Of a DNA stretch of 64,000 bases, positions 18,023-27,580 are shown one piece after another. The position numbers and the translations under genes are program-made. This DNA comes from Spongiibacter sp. IMCC21906 (GTDB lineage: Bacteria > Pseudomonadota > Gammaproteobacteria > Pseudomonadales > Spongiibacteraceae): positions 2,557,001-2,621,000 of the forward strand of contig NZ_CP011477.1 in assembly GCF_001010805.1 (NCBI RefSeq), written 5' to 3'. The notes under the pieces were generated by a model. That model was not told where the DNA came from and did no database searches. It saw only the letters and a list, made by a program, of their open reading frames with translations. Every line of letters starts with the position of its first letter. The first letter of the stretch is position 1.

Positions 18023-21000
18023 CTAAGCCTCTGCCTGCTTGGCGTGGCCATAGTCCCGCCCCACATACAAATACATGGCTGGCACAACATACAAGGTAAA
18101 CAACGTCCCAATTGACATACCAGAGGCAATAACCAAGCCCATTGCAAAACGGGATGAGGCACCTGGGCCACTGGCGAGCAATAGCGGTATCATCGCCATG
18201 ACCAAGGCTGCGGTCGTCATCAAAATGGGCCGCAGGCGAATAGACGTCGCCTCTTCAATCGCCTCACGTTTAGAAAGCCGGTCATCTTTCTGCAAACGGT
18301 TGGCAAAATCCACAATCAAAATACCGTGTTTAGAAATGACCCCAATCAAGGTAATCAAACCGACCTGGGTATAGATATTCAGCGTCATACCAGGAAAGTT
18401 ACTCAGCTGCATACCGTTGGTCAGCGCCAACAGGTTAATGGTCAGCAATGCCCCACTGATCGACATAGGCACAGTCACCAGAATGATTAATGGGTCCCGG
18501 AAGGACTCAAACTGCGCGGCCAACACTAAATAAATAATAATGATCGCAAACAAGAAAGTCGTCGCCAATGCATTACCTTCTTGACGGAGCTGCCGAGAGG
18601 TACCGCTGTAATCAATGCTAAACCCGGCAGGCATGACCTCTGCAGCAATATTCTCCACAATTTCCAACGCCTCGCCCTGGGTAACATCTGGCCGGGGCAC
18701 GGCAACAATGGTATTGGAATTGAGCTGCTGAGCATGGGTAATGGATCGCGGCACAGTGCGGTCGACAATATCAACCACCGTAGACAGCGGGATCAAATCG
18801 CCGCTGCGGGTGCGAGTATAAAAGTCTTTAAGCTGCTGGGGGTTCAAGCGTTCTTCCCGCTGAACCTGGGCAATCACTTTGTAGGAGCGCCCCTGGTAGG
18901 CGAAACGATTGACTTCGGCACCGGCCATTAAAGCAATCAAATCGGCGCTGAGGCTTTGCATATCCACCCCCATCAGAGCCGCCTTTTCGCGGTTAATTCG
19001 CAGCTCGGATTCAGGGCGATCAAAATTCAATTGGGGGGCTGCAAAAAAGAAACGGTTGCTCGCCATAATTCGCCCGACAACTTCACTTCCCACTTCGGCC
19101 AATGTTATGGGGTCAGCGGTAGACTTTAACACCAATTCGACCGGATACCCCTGACCCGGCGTGGGCAATGGTGGTGGTTCAAACAGGGCTATTCGCACAC
19201 CTGGCACGGCATTAAGCTGAGGCGTGAGCTCTGCGGCTACCTCACTCATGCTTTGATCTCGCTCGTCCCATGGTTTGCCGATCAAGCCCACAAAACCTTG
19301 GTTGGCTTCTAAAAAACCACCCGAGGCTTGTGCAAACGTATGGCCAACCGACGGGTGGTCAATGCCAATTTTATTGCTCTTGACCATAGAGTCTTTCAAG
19401 TATTCTGCAGAGGCGTAGCCATCGGCATCAAGCAAAACCCCAACGAAACCCAAGTCCTCACCCGGTGCCAGTTCAGATGCCGTGGTGCTGTATAAATAAA
19501 CGCAGGACAACAATACAAGCAAACCAAATATCCCCACCACATGACGGTGGTTCATCGCGTTGTGGGCAGAGCTTTTGTATTTTTTGCGTAAGAACTCAAA
19601 TTTCTCATCGAGGAAAACCTCCATACGATTTTCCTCGCCATCTGCACCATGCGAGGCTTTAAGCATTTTGCCGCACATCATTGGCGTTAAGGTCAGTGCA
19701 ATGACCCCAGATATCAATACTGCCCCAGCAAGGGTAAAGGCAAACTCGGTAAACAGGGTGCCGGTAATACCGGTTAAAAAGCCAATAGGAGCATAGACCG
19801 CCACCAGCGTAATCGTCATGGCAATAACGGGCCCGACCAGTTCTCTGCCGCCTTTAATCGCCGCGTCCCTGGGGGACATGCCCTCTTCGATATGCCGATG
19901 AATATTTTCCAGCACGATAATGGCGTCATCCACCACCATACCGATGGCCAATACCATCGCCAGCATGGTTAACAAATTAATAGAGAAGCCCATGCTGTAC
20001 ATAAAAAACAAGGCGCCAATCAGCGATAACGGCACCGTAACGGCAGGAATCACCGAGCTCCGCAGTGAGCCCAAAAACAGGAAGATCACCACGATAACAA
20101 TTATCACGGCTTCGATGAGCGTCGCCTGTACATCGGCAATGGCACGGTCGACATATATAGTACTGTCGTAGCCAATCACGCCGTCCAAGCCTTCTGGCAT
20201 GGCCTTCACGATTTCGGGCCAGCGCGATTTAACCTGGTCAATCACGTCCAACAGGTTGGCATCGGGACGGATAAAAATACCAATAAAGACGCCGGGAGAC
20301 GCGTCCCAGTATGCCACCGCATCATAATCTTCTGTGCCAAACTCCACCGTTGCCACGTCTTTAAGTTTGACCATCGCATTATCTTCGGAGCGAACAACAA
20401 GATTTCGAAACCCCTCAAGATCGTTCAGATCGGTATTTGCCGCCATACCAATTCGCACATAGGCACCTTTGGTTTGGCCTACGGCAGATAAAACATTCTC
20501 TCGCCGAATGGCATCAAAGACTTCACTGGCACTCAGGTCATGAGCCTTTAGCTTGGCCGAATCAAGCCACACCCGCATGGCATAGGGCTGCCCCCCATCA
20601 ATAATAATGCTCTCTATGCCCGAGATAGAGACCAACTCCGGCTCGACAATACGGGTGAGATAATCGGTAATTTGGGTCTTACTCATAGACTCAGATGAGA
20701 AAGACAAATACATAGACGCGGTTGAGTTTGCGTTTGCTAACTGGATAACTGGATCTTCAGCGCCATCGGGAAGCTGACTGCGCAGCTTGTTCACCTTGGT
20801 GGAAATCTCCGTTAGGGCTTCGTTGGGATCTTTAGTCAGTAAAAGATTAGCGGTAATGCTGGAGACGCTTTGGCTAGAATTTGAGGTTAAAAAGTCAATG
20901 CCATCGGCGGTGGCAATCTCTCTTTCCAGTGGCGTGGTAATAAACCCCTCAACCAACTCCGGGTCAGCACCGGGGTAGGCAACGCTTACCGTAATCTGAG

Positions 21001-21127
21001 CGTTTTGCAGGTCGGGGTATTCCCGCACGTTTAAATCCAATCCCGCGCGAAGACCCAACAATAAAATAACGAGGCTTACCACCACGGCAAGCACGGGGCG
21101 TTTAATAAAAATATCGGTAAAGTGCAT
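18023..21127 (-). CDS. RND-family efflux pump inner-membrane subunit (HAE1 type)
   Basis: Proton-driven antiporter of 1034 residues, with 12 membrane helices and two large periplasmic loops. The N-terminus FTDIFIKRPVLAVVVSLVILLLG is family-typical. The proton-relay aspartate pair sits in helix 4 (GMVVDDAIIVLENIHRH), and the C-terminal half holds GVISKHGILIVDFAN with the relay lysine. The hydrophobic-amphiphilic exporters of this type remove drugs, dyes or solvents. Its adaptor gene ends 42 bp upstream on the same strand, and the two are co-transcribed. No TolC-like outer-membrane gene or local regulator is adjacent, so the channel must come from elsewhere. Substrate is unknown. Confidence 0.94.
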   Translation of the reverse strand: MHFTDIFIKRPVLAVVVSLVILLLGLRAGLDLNVREYPDLQNAQITVSVAYPGADPELVEGFITTPLEREIATADGIDFLTSNSSQSVSSITANLLLTKDPNEALTEISTKVNKLRSQLPDGAEDPVIQLANANSTASMYLSFSSESMSKTQITDYLTRIVEPELVSISGIESIIIDGGQPYAMRVWLDSAKLKAHDLSASEVFDAIRRENVLSAVGQTKGAYVRIGMAANTDLNDLEGFRNLVVRSEDNAMVKLKDVATVEFGTEDYDAVAYWDASPGVFIGIFIRPDANLLDVIDQVKSRWPEIVKAMPEGLDGVIGYDSTIYVDRAIADVQATLIEAVIIVIVVIFLFLGSLRSSVIPAVTVPLSLIGALFFMYSMGFSINLLTMLAMVLAIGMVVDDAIIVLENIHRHIEEGMSPRDAAIKGGRELVGPVIAMTITLVAVYAPIGFLTGITGTLFTEFAFTLAGAVLISGVIALTLTPMMCGKMLKASHGADGEENRMEVFLDEKFEFLRKKYKSSAHNAMNHRHVVGIFGLLVLLSCVYLYSTTASELAPGEDLGFVGVLLDADGYASAEYLKDSMVKSNKIGIDHPSVGHTFAQASGGFLEANQGFVGLIGKPWDERDQSMSEVAAELTPQLNAVPGVRIALFEPPPLPTPGQGYPVELVLKSTADPITLAEVGSEVVGRIMASNRFFFAAPQLNFDRPESELRINREKAALMGVDMQSLSADLIALMAGAEVNRFAYQGRSYKVIAQVQREERLNPQQLKDFYTRTRSGDLIPLSTVVDIVDRTVPRSITHAQQLNSNTIVAVPRPDVTQGEALEIVENIAAEVMPAGFSIDYSGTSRQLRQEGNALATTFLFAIIIIYLVLAAQFESFRDPLIILVTVPMSISGALLTINLLALTNGMQLSNFPGMTLNIYTQVGLITLIGVISKHGILIVDFANRLQKDDRLSKREAIEEATSIRLRPILMTTAALVMAMIPLLLASGPGASSRFAMGLVIASGMSIGTLFTLYVVPAMYLYVGRDYGHAKQAEA

Positions 21128-21169
21128 TTATCCTGTCCTTTTGAGCCGTGGAAGCAATGAGTTTAAAAC

Positions 21170-22330
21170 TTAGCTTTCCGGCGGAGATGGCTCCAAAGAG
21201 GTATTAGGGCGCATTGCATTATCGATAATCACCGGCTGGCCACTGCGCAATTTCAATAAGCCCGAGCTGGCCACTTTAGTCCCTTCTTCTAAACCACTGG
21301 TAATCTCAACATAATCACCTCTGGCTTTACCCAGACTGACAAAACGCTGTTTAACCAATAGGTCGGTATAAGGCGGTGCACTGGGATCGGGCTCTTCCGG
21401 TGGCGGCCCGGCCTCAGGATTTTTTTCTATAACAAAGACCGTCGCGCCATAAGAAGCGTAGTTAATCGCCGTACGGGGTAGGACTAAAACGTCGGCACTG
21501 CCAGGCAGATTTAAGGTTAATTGCGCAAACTGGCCAGGCTTGAGGCGCATATCCTCATTGGGAATACGACCGCGAAGGTCAAAGTTGCGAGTGTTGGGGT
21601 TCACCTTCGGGTCAATGGCAATCAATTCACCAGCAAAGGTCTCGTCAGCGTAGCCATCCAGCTTCATTGCAATCGTTAGCCCTTCTTCAACTTGGCCAAG
21701 CTCGCTTTCAGGCAAGGTGAAATCTACATCGATAGGGTGAAGCGCCTGCAATGTCACCACAAACTGGCCAGGACTTAAATACTGGCCAACATTGACTCGA
21801 CGAATACCAAGCTGACCAGAAAAAGGCGCGCGAATCTGTTTTTGAGCAACCCGACCACGCTGTGCCGCTGCCGACGCTACTGCCACTTTTGTCTCGGCCA
21901 TTGCCTTATCGTATTCAGATTTAGAGATAGAGCCACGCTTAAACAATTTCTCAATGCGCTTGCTATCCAGCTCAGCCAAATCGCCCTGAGCCTCCAAGCG
22001 ATTCAACTCACCCTGCTCTACTGCTGAATCAAGCTCAATCAACAAGCTGCCTTTTTCAACATGCTGGCCCGATTCAAAATGAATCGCCTTAACCACACCA
22101 TCCACTTCGCTTGCCAGATCTGCACCGTTTACAGCAACCAGTGAGCCTACCGCCGTTAACGTGTTGTCCCACTGACTGCGCTCAACCGTGGCCGAGGTCG
22201 TGGTAACCGGAGGCGTTGGCATGTCATTCAGAAAATCATTCATCATCTTATTGCTGAACCACTTCATGCCCACAACGCCGCCAAAGGCAAGCACTGCAAG
22301 CGACAACAAAATGATCATCCGTTTACTCAT
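21170..22330 (-). CDS. RND efflux periplasmic adaptor subunit
   Basis: Membrane-fusion protein of 386 residues that bridges the RND pump to an outer-membrane channel. It has one N-terminal membrane anchor (ILLSLAVLAFGGVVGMKW). A lipoyl half-motif VDGVVKAIHFESGQHVEKGSLL is followed by an alpha hairpin (about 110-165), the second lipoyl half KQIRAPFSGQLGIRRVNVGQYLSPG, and then a beta barrel (LIAIDPKVNPNTRNFDLRGRI). A proline-rich insertion near 325-340 is unusual but modest. It is first in the adaptor-pump operon. Confidence 0.93.
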   Translation of the reverse strand: MSKRMIILLSLAVLAFGGVVGMKWFSNKMMNDFLNDMPTPPVTTTSATVERSQWDNTLTAVGSLVAVNGADLASEVDGVVKAIHFESGQHVEKGSLLIELDSAVEQGELNRLEAQGDLAELDSKRIEKLFKRGSISKSEYDKAMAETKVAVASAAAQRGRVAQKQIRAPFSGQLGIRRVNVGQYLSPGQFVVTLQALHPIDVDFTLPESELGQVEEGLTIAMKLDGYADETFAGELIAIDPKVNPNTRNFDLRGRIPNEDMRLKPGQFAQLTLNLPGSADVLVLPRTAINYASYGATVFVIEKNPEAGPPPEEPDPSAPPYTDLLVKQRFVSLGKARGDYVEITSGLEEGTKVASSGLLKLRSGQPVIIDNAMRPNTSLEPSPPES

Positions 22331-22781
22331 GGAGCATTCCTTTTCTAACTCAGCAATCGGTAAATATGTGTTTCAGTGTCATCATTGTATGCCTGCTAAA
22401 AGCAATAACTTTATATTAATACCGTGTTATTTGGGCAACGACCTGACTAAAGGCGACTACTATACAGCGACTTGCTTTCAGACAGCTATTACGAAATGTT
22501 AAGGCACCTCTACAAAATAAGAATAAACCACAAGCTAAGGTTTTTAATATCGTTGCTATACTTCCGAACTTCCGATTTTACCGCCCCGCGCGCCCAGCAA
22601 ACACCAACAGGTAACATTTAACGCGGGCCAAACATACCATGTCCGCAAACGATGTCCGCGAATACAGCTCGCAACGCAACGTCTATTGTTTTTTCTTAAC
22701 CCTCGGAAAACACTGATTCAAAGGCATTTCGCTCTCCCATAGGATAGCGAGAAGATAAACAACCTAGAAGCGCCGCGACCG
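22331..22781. other. 451-bp divergent intergenic region
   Basis: No gene is seen. It separates the efflux operon (minus) from the stator pair (plus) and must hold both promoters. I find no strong palindrome or terminator; AT-rich stretches around 22410-22420 and 22540-22560 could hold -10 elements. Confidence 0.5.
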
Positions 22782-23564
22782 ATGGACATAGCAACACTAT
22801 TGGGAATGTTAGGAGCAATAGCGGTCATTGCCGCGGCTATACTATTTGGTGGTAGCGCCAGCAGCTTTATTGATACACCCTCGGTACTCATCGTCATTGG
22901 CGGCGGCACCTTAGTCAACCTGATGAAGTTCCCCCTCGGGGATACCTTGGGCGCTTTCAAAGTCGCCTCTCGAGCCTTTTTTCATCGCAGTATGGGCCCA
23001 CAGGCGCTTACTAATGAATGCGTAGAGCTTGCCAAAGTAGCCCGCCGAGAGGGACTGCTTGAGCTGGAAAACAGAGAGATCGGTAACGAGTTTCTGAACA
23101 AAGGCGTACAAATGGCCATTGACGGCGTCGATGACAACCTCGTCAAGTATTTGCTGAATAAAGAAATCAACCTCACCATTGAGCGCCACGAGTCTGGCGA
23201 AGCGATCTTTCGGGGCTTTGGCGATGCCTTCCCGGCCATGGGTATGATCGGCACCCTAATTGGCTTGGTGCAGATGATGGCCAATATGTCCGACCCCAAA
23301 GCTATCGGCCCGGCCATGGCGGTTGCGCTACTCACTACGTTGTACGGCGCCATTTTAGCCAACACTATTTGCATTCCCGTTGCGGAAAAACTCGCCTTTA
23401 GAACAGCAGAAGAGCGGCGTAACCGGCAGCTCATACTAGAGGCCGTTAACGGTATTCAAACCGGTATACAACCCCGAGTTTTGGAAAGTTTGCTCGGCAC
23501 CTACCTGCCTGAGCAAAAACCTGAAACAGCCAAAGACGCTGCCAAAGCAGAAAAGGCCGCGTAA
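22782..23564 (+). CDS. pomA: flagellar motor stator protein PomA/MotA-like
   Basis: Stator subunit of 260 residues with four membrane segments: two near the N-terminus (MLGAIAVIAAAILFGG; TPSVLIVIGGGTLVNLM) and two near 155-205 (AFPAMGMIGTLIGLVQMM; GPAMAVALLTTLYGAILANTI). A cytoplasmic loop carries the conserved charged residues that contact FliG (RREGLLELE). The PSVLIVIGGGTL and GDAFPAMGMIGTL motifs are PomA/MotA signatures. It forms the ion channel with PomB. The next gene begins directly after the stop. The C-terminus ends in an Ala/Lys/Glu-rich tail. No other flagellar genes are in the window, so this is an isolated stator locus, as PomAB loci often are. Confidence 0.93.
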   Translation: MDIATLLGMLGAIAVIAAAILFGGSASSFIDTPSVLIVIGGGTLVNLMKFPLGDTLGAFKVASRAFFHRSMGPQALTNECVELAKVARREGLLELENREIGNEFLNKGVQMAIDGVDDNLVKYLLNKEINLTIERHESGEAIFRGFGDAFPAMGMIGTLIGLVQMMANMSDPKAIGPAMAVALLTTLYGAILANTICIPVAEKLAFRTAEERRNRQLILEAVNGIQTGIQPRVLESLLGTYLPEQKPETAKDAAKAEKAA

Positions 23565-24329
23565 GTGGAAGCCCCTCCTGAGAAGAAAGCCCCGGCCGGA
23601 GCACCCGCATGGATGCTCACATTTGCCGATTTAATGTCGCTGCTGCTGGCCTTTTTTGTATTGATGTTTTCGTTCTCTGAAATGGACAAACAAAAATTTA
23701 AAGAACTGTCGGGCTCCCTCAAAGACGCCTTTGGTGTCCAGAAAGAAATCAAAGCAAAAGACACTCCTATCGGCACCAGTATTATCGCCAGAGAATTTTC
23801 TCCGGGGCGAGTCAGCTCCACCCCAGACAATGTCGTTCGGCAAGACTCCACCAGCAACCTACAACGCTACGCCTTAGCGCAAGATATCGAGCTGGCAAAA
23901 TCGATTCTGGAAGTCGAAATCAACCAAGACCAGGTTGATGTTGTCGCCTCCGAAGAAGGCTTTCTTGTTATCCGCATTCGCGAGCACGCCTCCTTCGCCT
24001 CCGGTAGCGCAGGCCTGGACAACCGCTTTGACAAAATAGGCAAAAAAATCTCCACCGTCATCAATAGCATCCCCGGCGAAATAATTATTGCCGGACATAC
24101 CGACAACGTTCCCATCCACACCGACAGCTACCGCTCCAACTGGGATTTGTCCTCCGCCCGGGCCGTATCCATGCTTCATAGCTTAATGGACCTAAGCGGC
24201 GCAGATGCCTCACGATTCCGAGCCGTTGGCTACGCGGCATTTCATCCGCTCTACCCCAACGATAGCGAAGAGCACCGAGCAAGAAATCGACGCGTAGAAA
24301 TTCAAATCAGCCGTAGAGTAGATATGTAA
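23565..24329 (+). CDS. pomB: flagellar motor stator protein PomB/MotB-like
   Basis: Protein of 254 residues with a single N-terminal membrane helix holding the ion-binding aspartate, Asp22, in TFADLMSLLLAFFVLMFSFSE. A periplasmic plug/linker region follows, then an OmpA-type peptidoglycan-binding domain at about 130-250 (IIAGHTDNVPIH, NWDLSSARAVSM, RNRRVEIQI). The GTG start follows the pomA stop with no gap, implying coupled translation. Na+ use is suggested by similarity to the PomAB type but cannot be decided here. Confidence 0.92.
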   Translation: MEAPPEKKAPAGAPAWMLTFADLMSLLLAFFVLMFSFSEMDKQKFKELSGSLKDAFGVQKEIKAKDTPIGTSIIAREFSPGRVSSTPDNVVRQDSTSNLQRYALAQDIELAKSILEVEINQDQVDVVASEEGFLVIRIREHASFASGSAGLDNRFDKIGKKISTVINSIPGEIIIAGHTDNVPIHTDSYRSNWDLSSARAVSMLHSLMDLSGADASRFRAVGYAAFHPLYPNDSEEHRARNRRVEIQISRRVDM

Positions 24330-24499
24330 AATCGCGCTGCGCACCGTACGGAATCATCAAACAGCCATACGCGCCATTCATTGCCATTGCCAGATAACTT
24401 CACTGCTGATTATCAAGTCTCACCACTTCCTCGCTGATCGGTCGACAAAGCCCCTTTGCTCGTGTCGAGCAACACGATACCCATTCCAGCCTCATCAGA

Positions 24500-25570
24500 G
24501 GTGCTGGATCCCGGGTCACCCATATCCCGGCCCCCGGCGCGTAGGCCGGGACAAGCTTTGAGCCGGTATCCAGAAGACCACGGGTATGAATGAGCATCAT
24601 CATGAACCCCTGCTCCGAGACACTGGATCCCGGATCACTATGGTGTCCGGGATGACGGGGCTTTGTATGATCGTCTAGCTCTATCTCATCTGGCCAAACC
24701 ATCCCGTCATACCGGCCCCCGGCACATAGGCCGGGACAAGCTTTGAGTCGGTATCCAGAAAACGAGGGGTATGAATGAGCAACATCATGAACCCCAGTTC
24801 CGAGACACTGGATCCCGGATCACCCATATCTCGGACACCCATGGCGTCCCGGATGACGGAGCTTTATATGACCTTCCGGCTCTATCTCGTCGGGCTCTAT
24901 CTCGCCCAGCTAACTCATGATGACGAAACCTTATGATCTTCCAGCTCTATCTCATCTGGCCGAACCATCCCGTCATACCGGCCCCCGGCGCGTAGGCCGG
25001 GACAAGCTTTGAGTCGGTATCCAGAAAACCAGGGGGATGAATGAGCAACATTATGAACCCCTGCTCCGAGACACTGGATCCCGGATCACCCATATCTCGG
25101 ACACCCATGGCGTCCCGGATGACGGAGCTTTATATGACCTTCCGGCTCTATCTCGTCGGGCTCCATCTCGCCCAGCTAACTCATGATGACGGAACCTTAT
25201 GATCTTCCAGTTCGATCTCACCTGGCCAAAACCATCCCGTCATACCGGCCCCCGGCGCATAGGCCGGGACAAGCTCTGGGCCGGTATCCAGAAAACCACG
25301 GGCATGAATGAGCATCATCATGAACCCCAGTTCCGAGGCACTGGACCCCGGATCCCCCATATCTCGGACACCCATGGCGTCCGGGATGACGGAGCTTTAT
25401 ATGACCTTCTGGCTCTATCTCGTCGGGCTCCATCTCGCCCAGCTAACTCATGATGACGGAACCTTATGATCTTCCAGCTCTATCTCATCTGGCCAAACCA
25501 TCTCGTCATACCGGCCCCCGGCGCGTAGGCCGGGACAAGCTTTGAGCCGGTATCCATAAAACCACGGACG
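24500..25570. repeat. tandem array of about 266-bp units made of palindromic modules
   Basis: Four or more copies of a 266-267 bp unit occur head to tail. The anchor CGTCATACCGG starts at 24705, 24971, 25238 and 25504 (steps 266, 267, 266). A shortened copy lies upstream, with CCGGCCCCCGG at about 24537, 175 bp before the next. Each unit contains module A, an inverted repeat ATACCGGC...GCCGGTAT enclosing CCCGGC/GCCGGG (24709-24754, 24975-25020, 25242-25287, 25508-25553). It also contains module B, CTGGATCCCGGAT...GTCC(C)GGGATGAC, plus a unique linker with CTATCTCATCTGGCC and AACTCATGATGACG. ORFs crossing it are artefacts of the repeats. It fills the gap between pomB and the chimeric gene. Confidence 0.92.
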
Positions 25571-25670
25571 TGAAACGCAAGGAAGCCCTGCAACAAATCT
25601 GCAAACTGAACTTCATATACTTGCCTGTTTTCCTTTTCCATTTTAAGTAGCCCCTAAGGCCAGCAACCTC

Positions 25671-27107
25671 ATGCCTAGCGACCACGCTCGTACTCCGCAG
25701 ACACGAACAAAACCGGTGATTTTTATTTTGCACTCGCTGATTATTGTCTGTTTGACCGTCGCCTTTCTCACTGGGATGCGCATTGCGGCGGCTACCGAGA
25801 CCAGCGGCGTTGCGGGAATACTGAGCAAGTGGTTACCCCAAGGCAATGTGTTTTACTGGCATATCCTTACCGGCATGAGCATTTTGTTTATCACCATCAG
25901 TTATCTCGGCTACATTTTTTTAACCGGCCACACCAAACGATTACGCCGAATTCCTCACCAGGCATTATTTTCAAAAGAGAACCTATTACGGCAAATTATC
26001 TGGCTAGGACTGGCATTGGTCACAGGATCGGCGACAACGGGACTGTGGATGTATCTCGGTCCAGGCGGCAACTGGCAGCTACTGCTTTCACAAATTCATT
26101 ATGTTTTTGCCTGGATTTTTATTATTTACACATTCATCCATGTAGTCAGTATTGCGACCCTGGGAGGAATACGCCGCCTCAGCGCAATTTTTATTCCCCG
26201 AATGACATCAATAGGCTCAGCACTCGTCATTTTTATTATCGCTGGCAGCGCAGCCATTATCGCTTATCAATTTGGTAATACACCCCAAGCCAGCCTTATG
26301 CTCCACTACCATAATCGAGCGGTTACCCTTGATGGCAAAGCCGCTGAGGGCGAATCTGGCGAAATGGGTGCCCGCCGCCTATCCACTCACCTGATGGTAC
26401 AACCGATAGTTAGTAAAGAAGTGTTAGCCGACCCACTATTACTAGGCCAAGGTTTTATAGCACGCTTTCTAATCTGCCATGAAAGCAGTATTGCCGGCAC
26501 GCGCTTTCTCGCCAATCGCGATGCAACAATAGGCCCACATGATGATCCTGCCCTTATCGCCTATTGGACACGACTTGCCGAGTTGTTGGCAATTCCTGTA
26601 AACATCAACGAGGAAACCGGCGGATTGGATCTGCACATCCTAGAAATTACCGACGCGGCCTACCAGCAATGGGAGGCTTTACACGATGGAATAGAGCGAC
26701 ACCTGGCACCTGGCGGCATGTTCATCAATATTAAAGCTTTTGCGTCAAAGGCAGCAGAAAACGCAGCTAGAATTGCGGCGGTAATGGCATTTGTTGAAAA
26801 CGAGAAAATTACAGCAAATCATATTCAGCGCGCAGGCCAGCTGACCTCATACTATTTGGAATCAATGGCGGCACGCACTGGTGACGCCGCAAACGATTTG
26901 GAAGACATTCAGGCGCGAGAATTACTCGACTGGATAATCCAACACGGCGGCAAACTCGAAGCGGCTCAATTTAAGTATTTACCAAACACATTCCGCAAGG
27001 CCAGCAAAACCAGAAGTATACTTCAAAGGCTTCGCATGGATGGCCATATCAATGCGCAAATTGGCACTGGTGGCAAGGAGGTATACTGGGAGATTATCCA
27101 ATGCTAG
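25671..27107 (+). CDS. chimeric ORF: membrane cytochrome b domain fused to C-terminal part of a DUF3987 protein
   Basis: The 478-residue ORF joins two unrelated pieces. Residues 1-222 are a cytochrome b/b561-like membrane domain: about five helices (19-38, 60-84, 107-128, 140-163, 182-200) with candidate haem histidines His21, His64, His143 and His157. It then runs into AVTLDGKA at 217-224, which resembles the first strand of the periplasmic haem-binding domain that usually follows. From about residue 226 (GESGEMGARRLSTHLMVQP...GQGFIARFL...ESSIAGTRF...AARIAAVMAF) the sequence matches the C-terminal region of DUF3987 (YfjI-type) proteins of phage satellites and genomic islands. Those normally have an N-terminal ATPase part that is absent here. 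This is best read as a rearrangement scar; neither half is complete. It overlaps the next gene by 7 bp. Confidence 0.82.
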   Translation: MPSDHARTPQTRTKPVIFILHSLIIVCLTVAFLTGMRIAAATETSGVAGILSKWLPQGNVFYWHILTGMSILFITISYLGYIFLTGHTKRLRRIPHQALFSKENLLRQIIWLGLALVTGSATTGLWMYLGPGGNWQLLLSQIHYVFAWIFIIYTFIHVVSIATLGGIRRLSAIFIPRMTSIGSALVIFIIAGSAAIIAYQFGNTPQASLMLHYHNRAVTLDGKAAEGESGEMGARRLSTHLMVQPIVSKEVLADPLLLGQGFIARFLICHESSIAGTRFLANRDATIGPHDDPALIAYWTRLAELLAIPVNINEETGGLDLHILEITDAAYQQWEALHDGIERHLAPGGMFINIKAFASKAAENAARIAAVMAFVENEKITANHIQRAGQLTSYYLESMAARTGDAANDLEDIQARELLDWIIQHGGKLEAAQFKYLPNTFRKASKTRSILQRLRMDGHINAQIGTGGKEVYWEIIQC

Positions 27108-27580
27108 ATCTAATTGCCGAGGGCATGGAGATACGTAATCAGTTGCCGATACAGACGGCGGTGGCAATCGCCGCACCAAATCCGCAACCGCCCGCAATGA
27201 TCCGCAGCTATCCGCAAACCAGAAATAACCACAGAAACTCAGTAACCATGGGAGATTCAGAGGATTATACTGATGAAATCAGCAAATCCGCAGTTTCCGC
27301 AACCCCTGCTATTGTTGAACTTAGTATCAATGCGTTCAATAACGACGGCTTAGAGCTAACGCACGACGACCTCATCTTTCTGCGACACCATTTACCGTTC
27401 GATCCAAGTCATCGAGACGCAGCCCTCGCTCGTTACAGGGAGATATGGCATGAAGCCATGACAGAAGAACCAGCCGAGCACAGAAAGCAAAACAAAGGCA
27501 GGTTCGTCGCCAACACTTGGCTGAGGACTACAAACTTAAAAGCACTACCCCCTAAGTATTTCGACAAAAAGGATATATGA
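27101..27580 (+). CDS. island-associated protein of unknown function
   Basis: Soluble, largely polar protein of 159 residues. The C-terminal half (THDDLIFLRHHLPFDPSHR, RYREIWHEAMTEEP, NKGRFVANTWLR) looks like a small helical domain; the N-terminal 60 residues look disordered. The ATG overlaps the stop of the DUF3987 chimera (ATGCTAG), with GGAG nine nt upstream, so it is coupled to it as in intact island operons. I do not recognise a named family. By position it is probably a replication or regulatory accessory of the former mobile element. Confidence 0.7.
   Translation: MLDLIAEGMEIRNQLPIQTAVAIAAPNPQPPAMIRSYPQTRNNHRNSVTMGDSEDYTDEISKSAVSATPAIVELSINAFNNDGLELTHDDLIFLRHHLPFDPSHRDAALARYREIWHEAMTEEPAEHRKQNKGRFVANTWLRTTNLKALPPKYFDKKDI

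Noticed and set aside
24400-25453. Several ORFs of 60-100 codons on both strands
   Set aside because: All lie inside the palindromic tandem repeats, and their proteins are shadows of the repeat unit.
24500-25570. CRISPR array
   Set aside because: The repeat period is 266 bp, units are nearly identical throughout including linkers, and there are no short repeats with unique spacers or cas genes.
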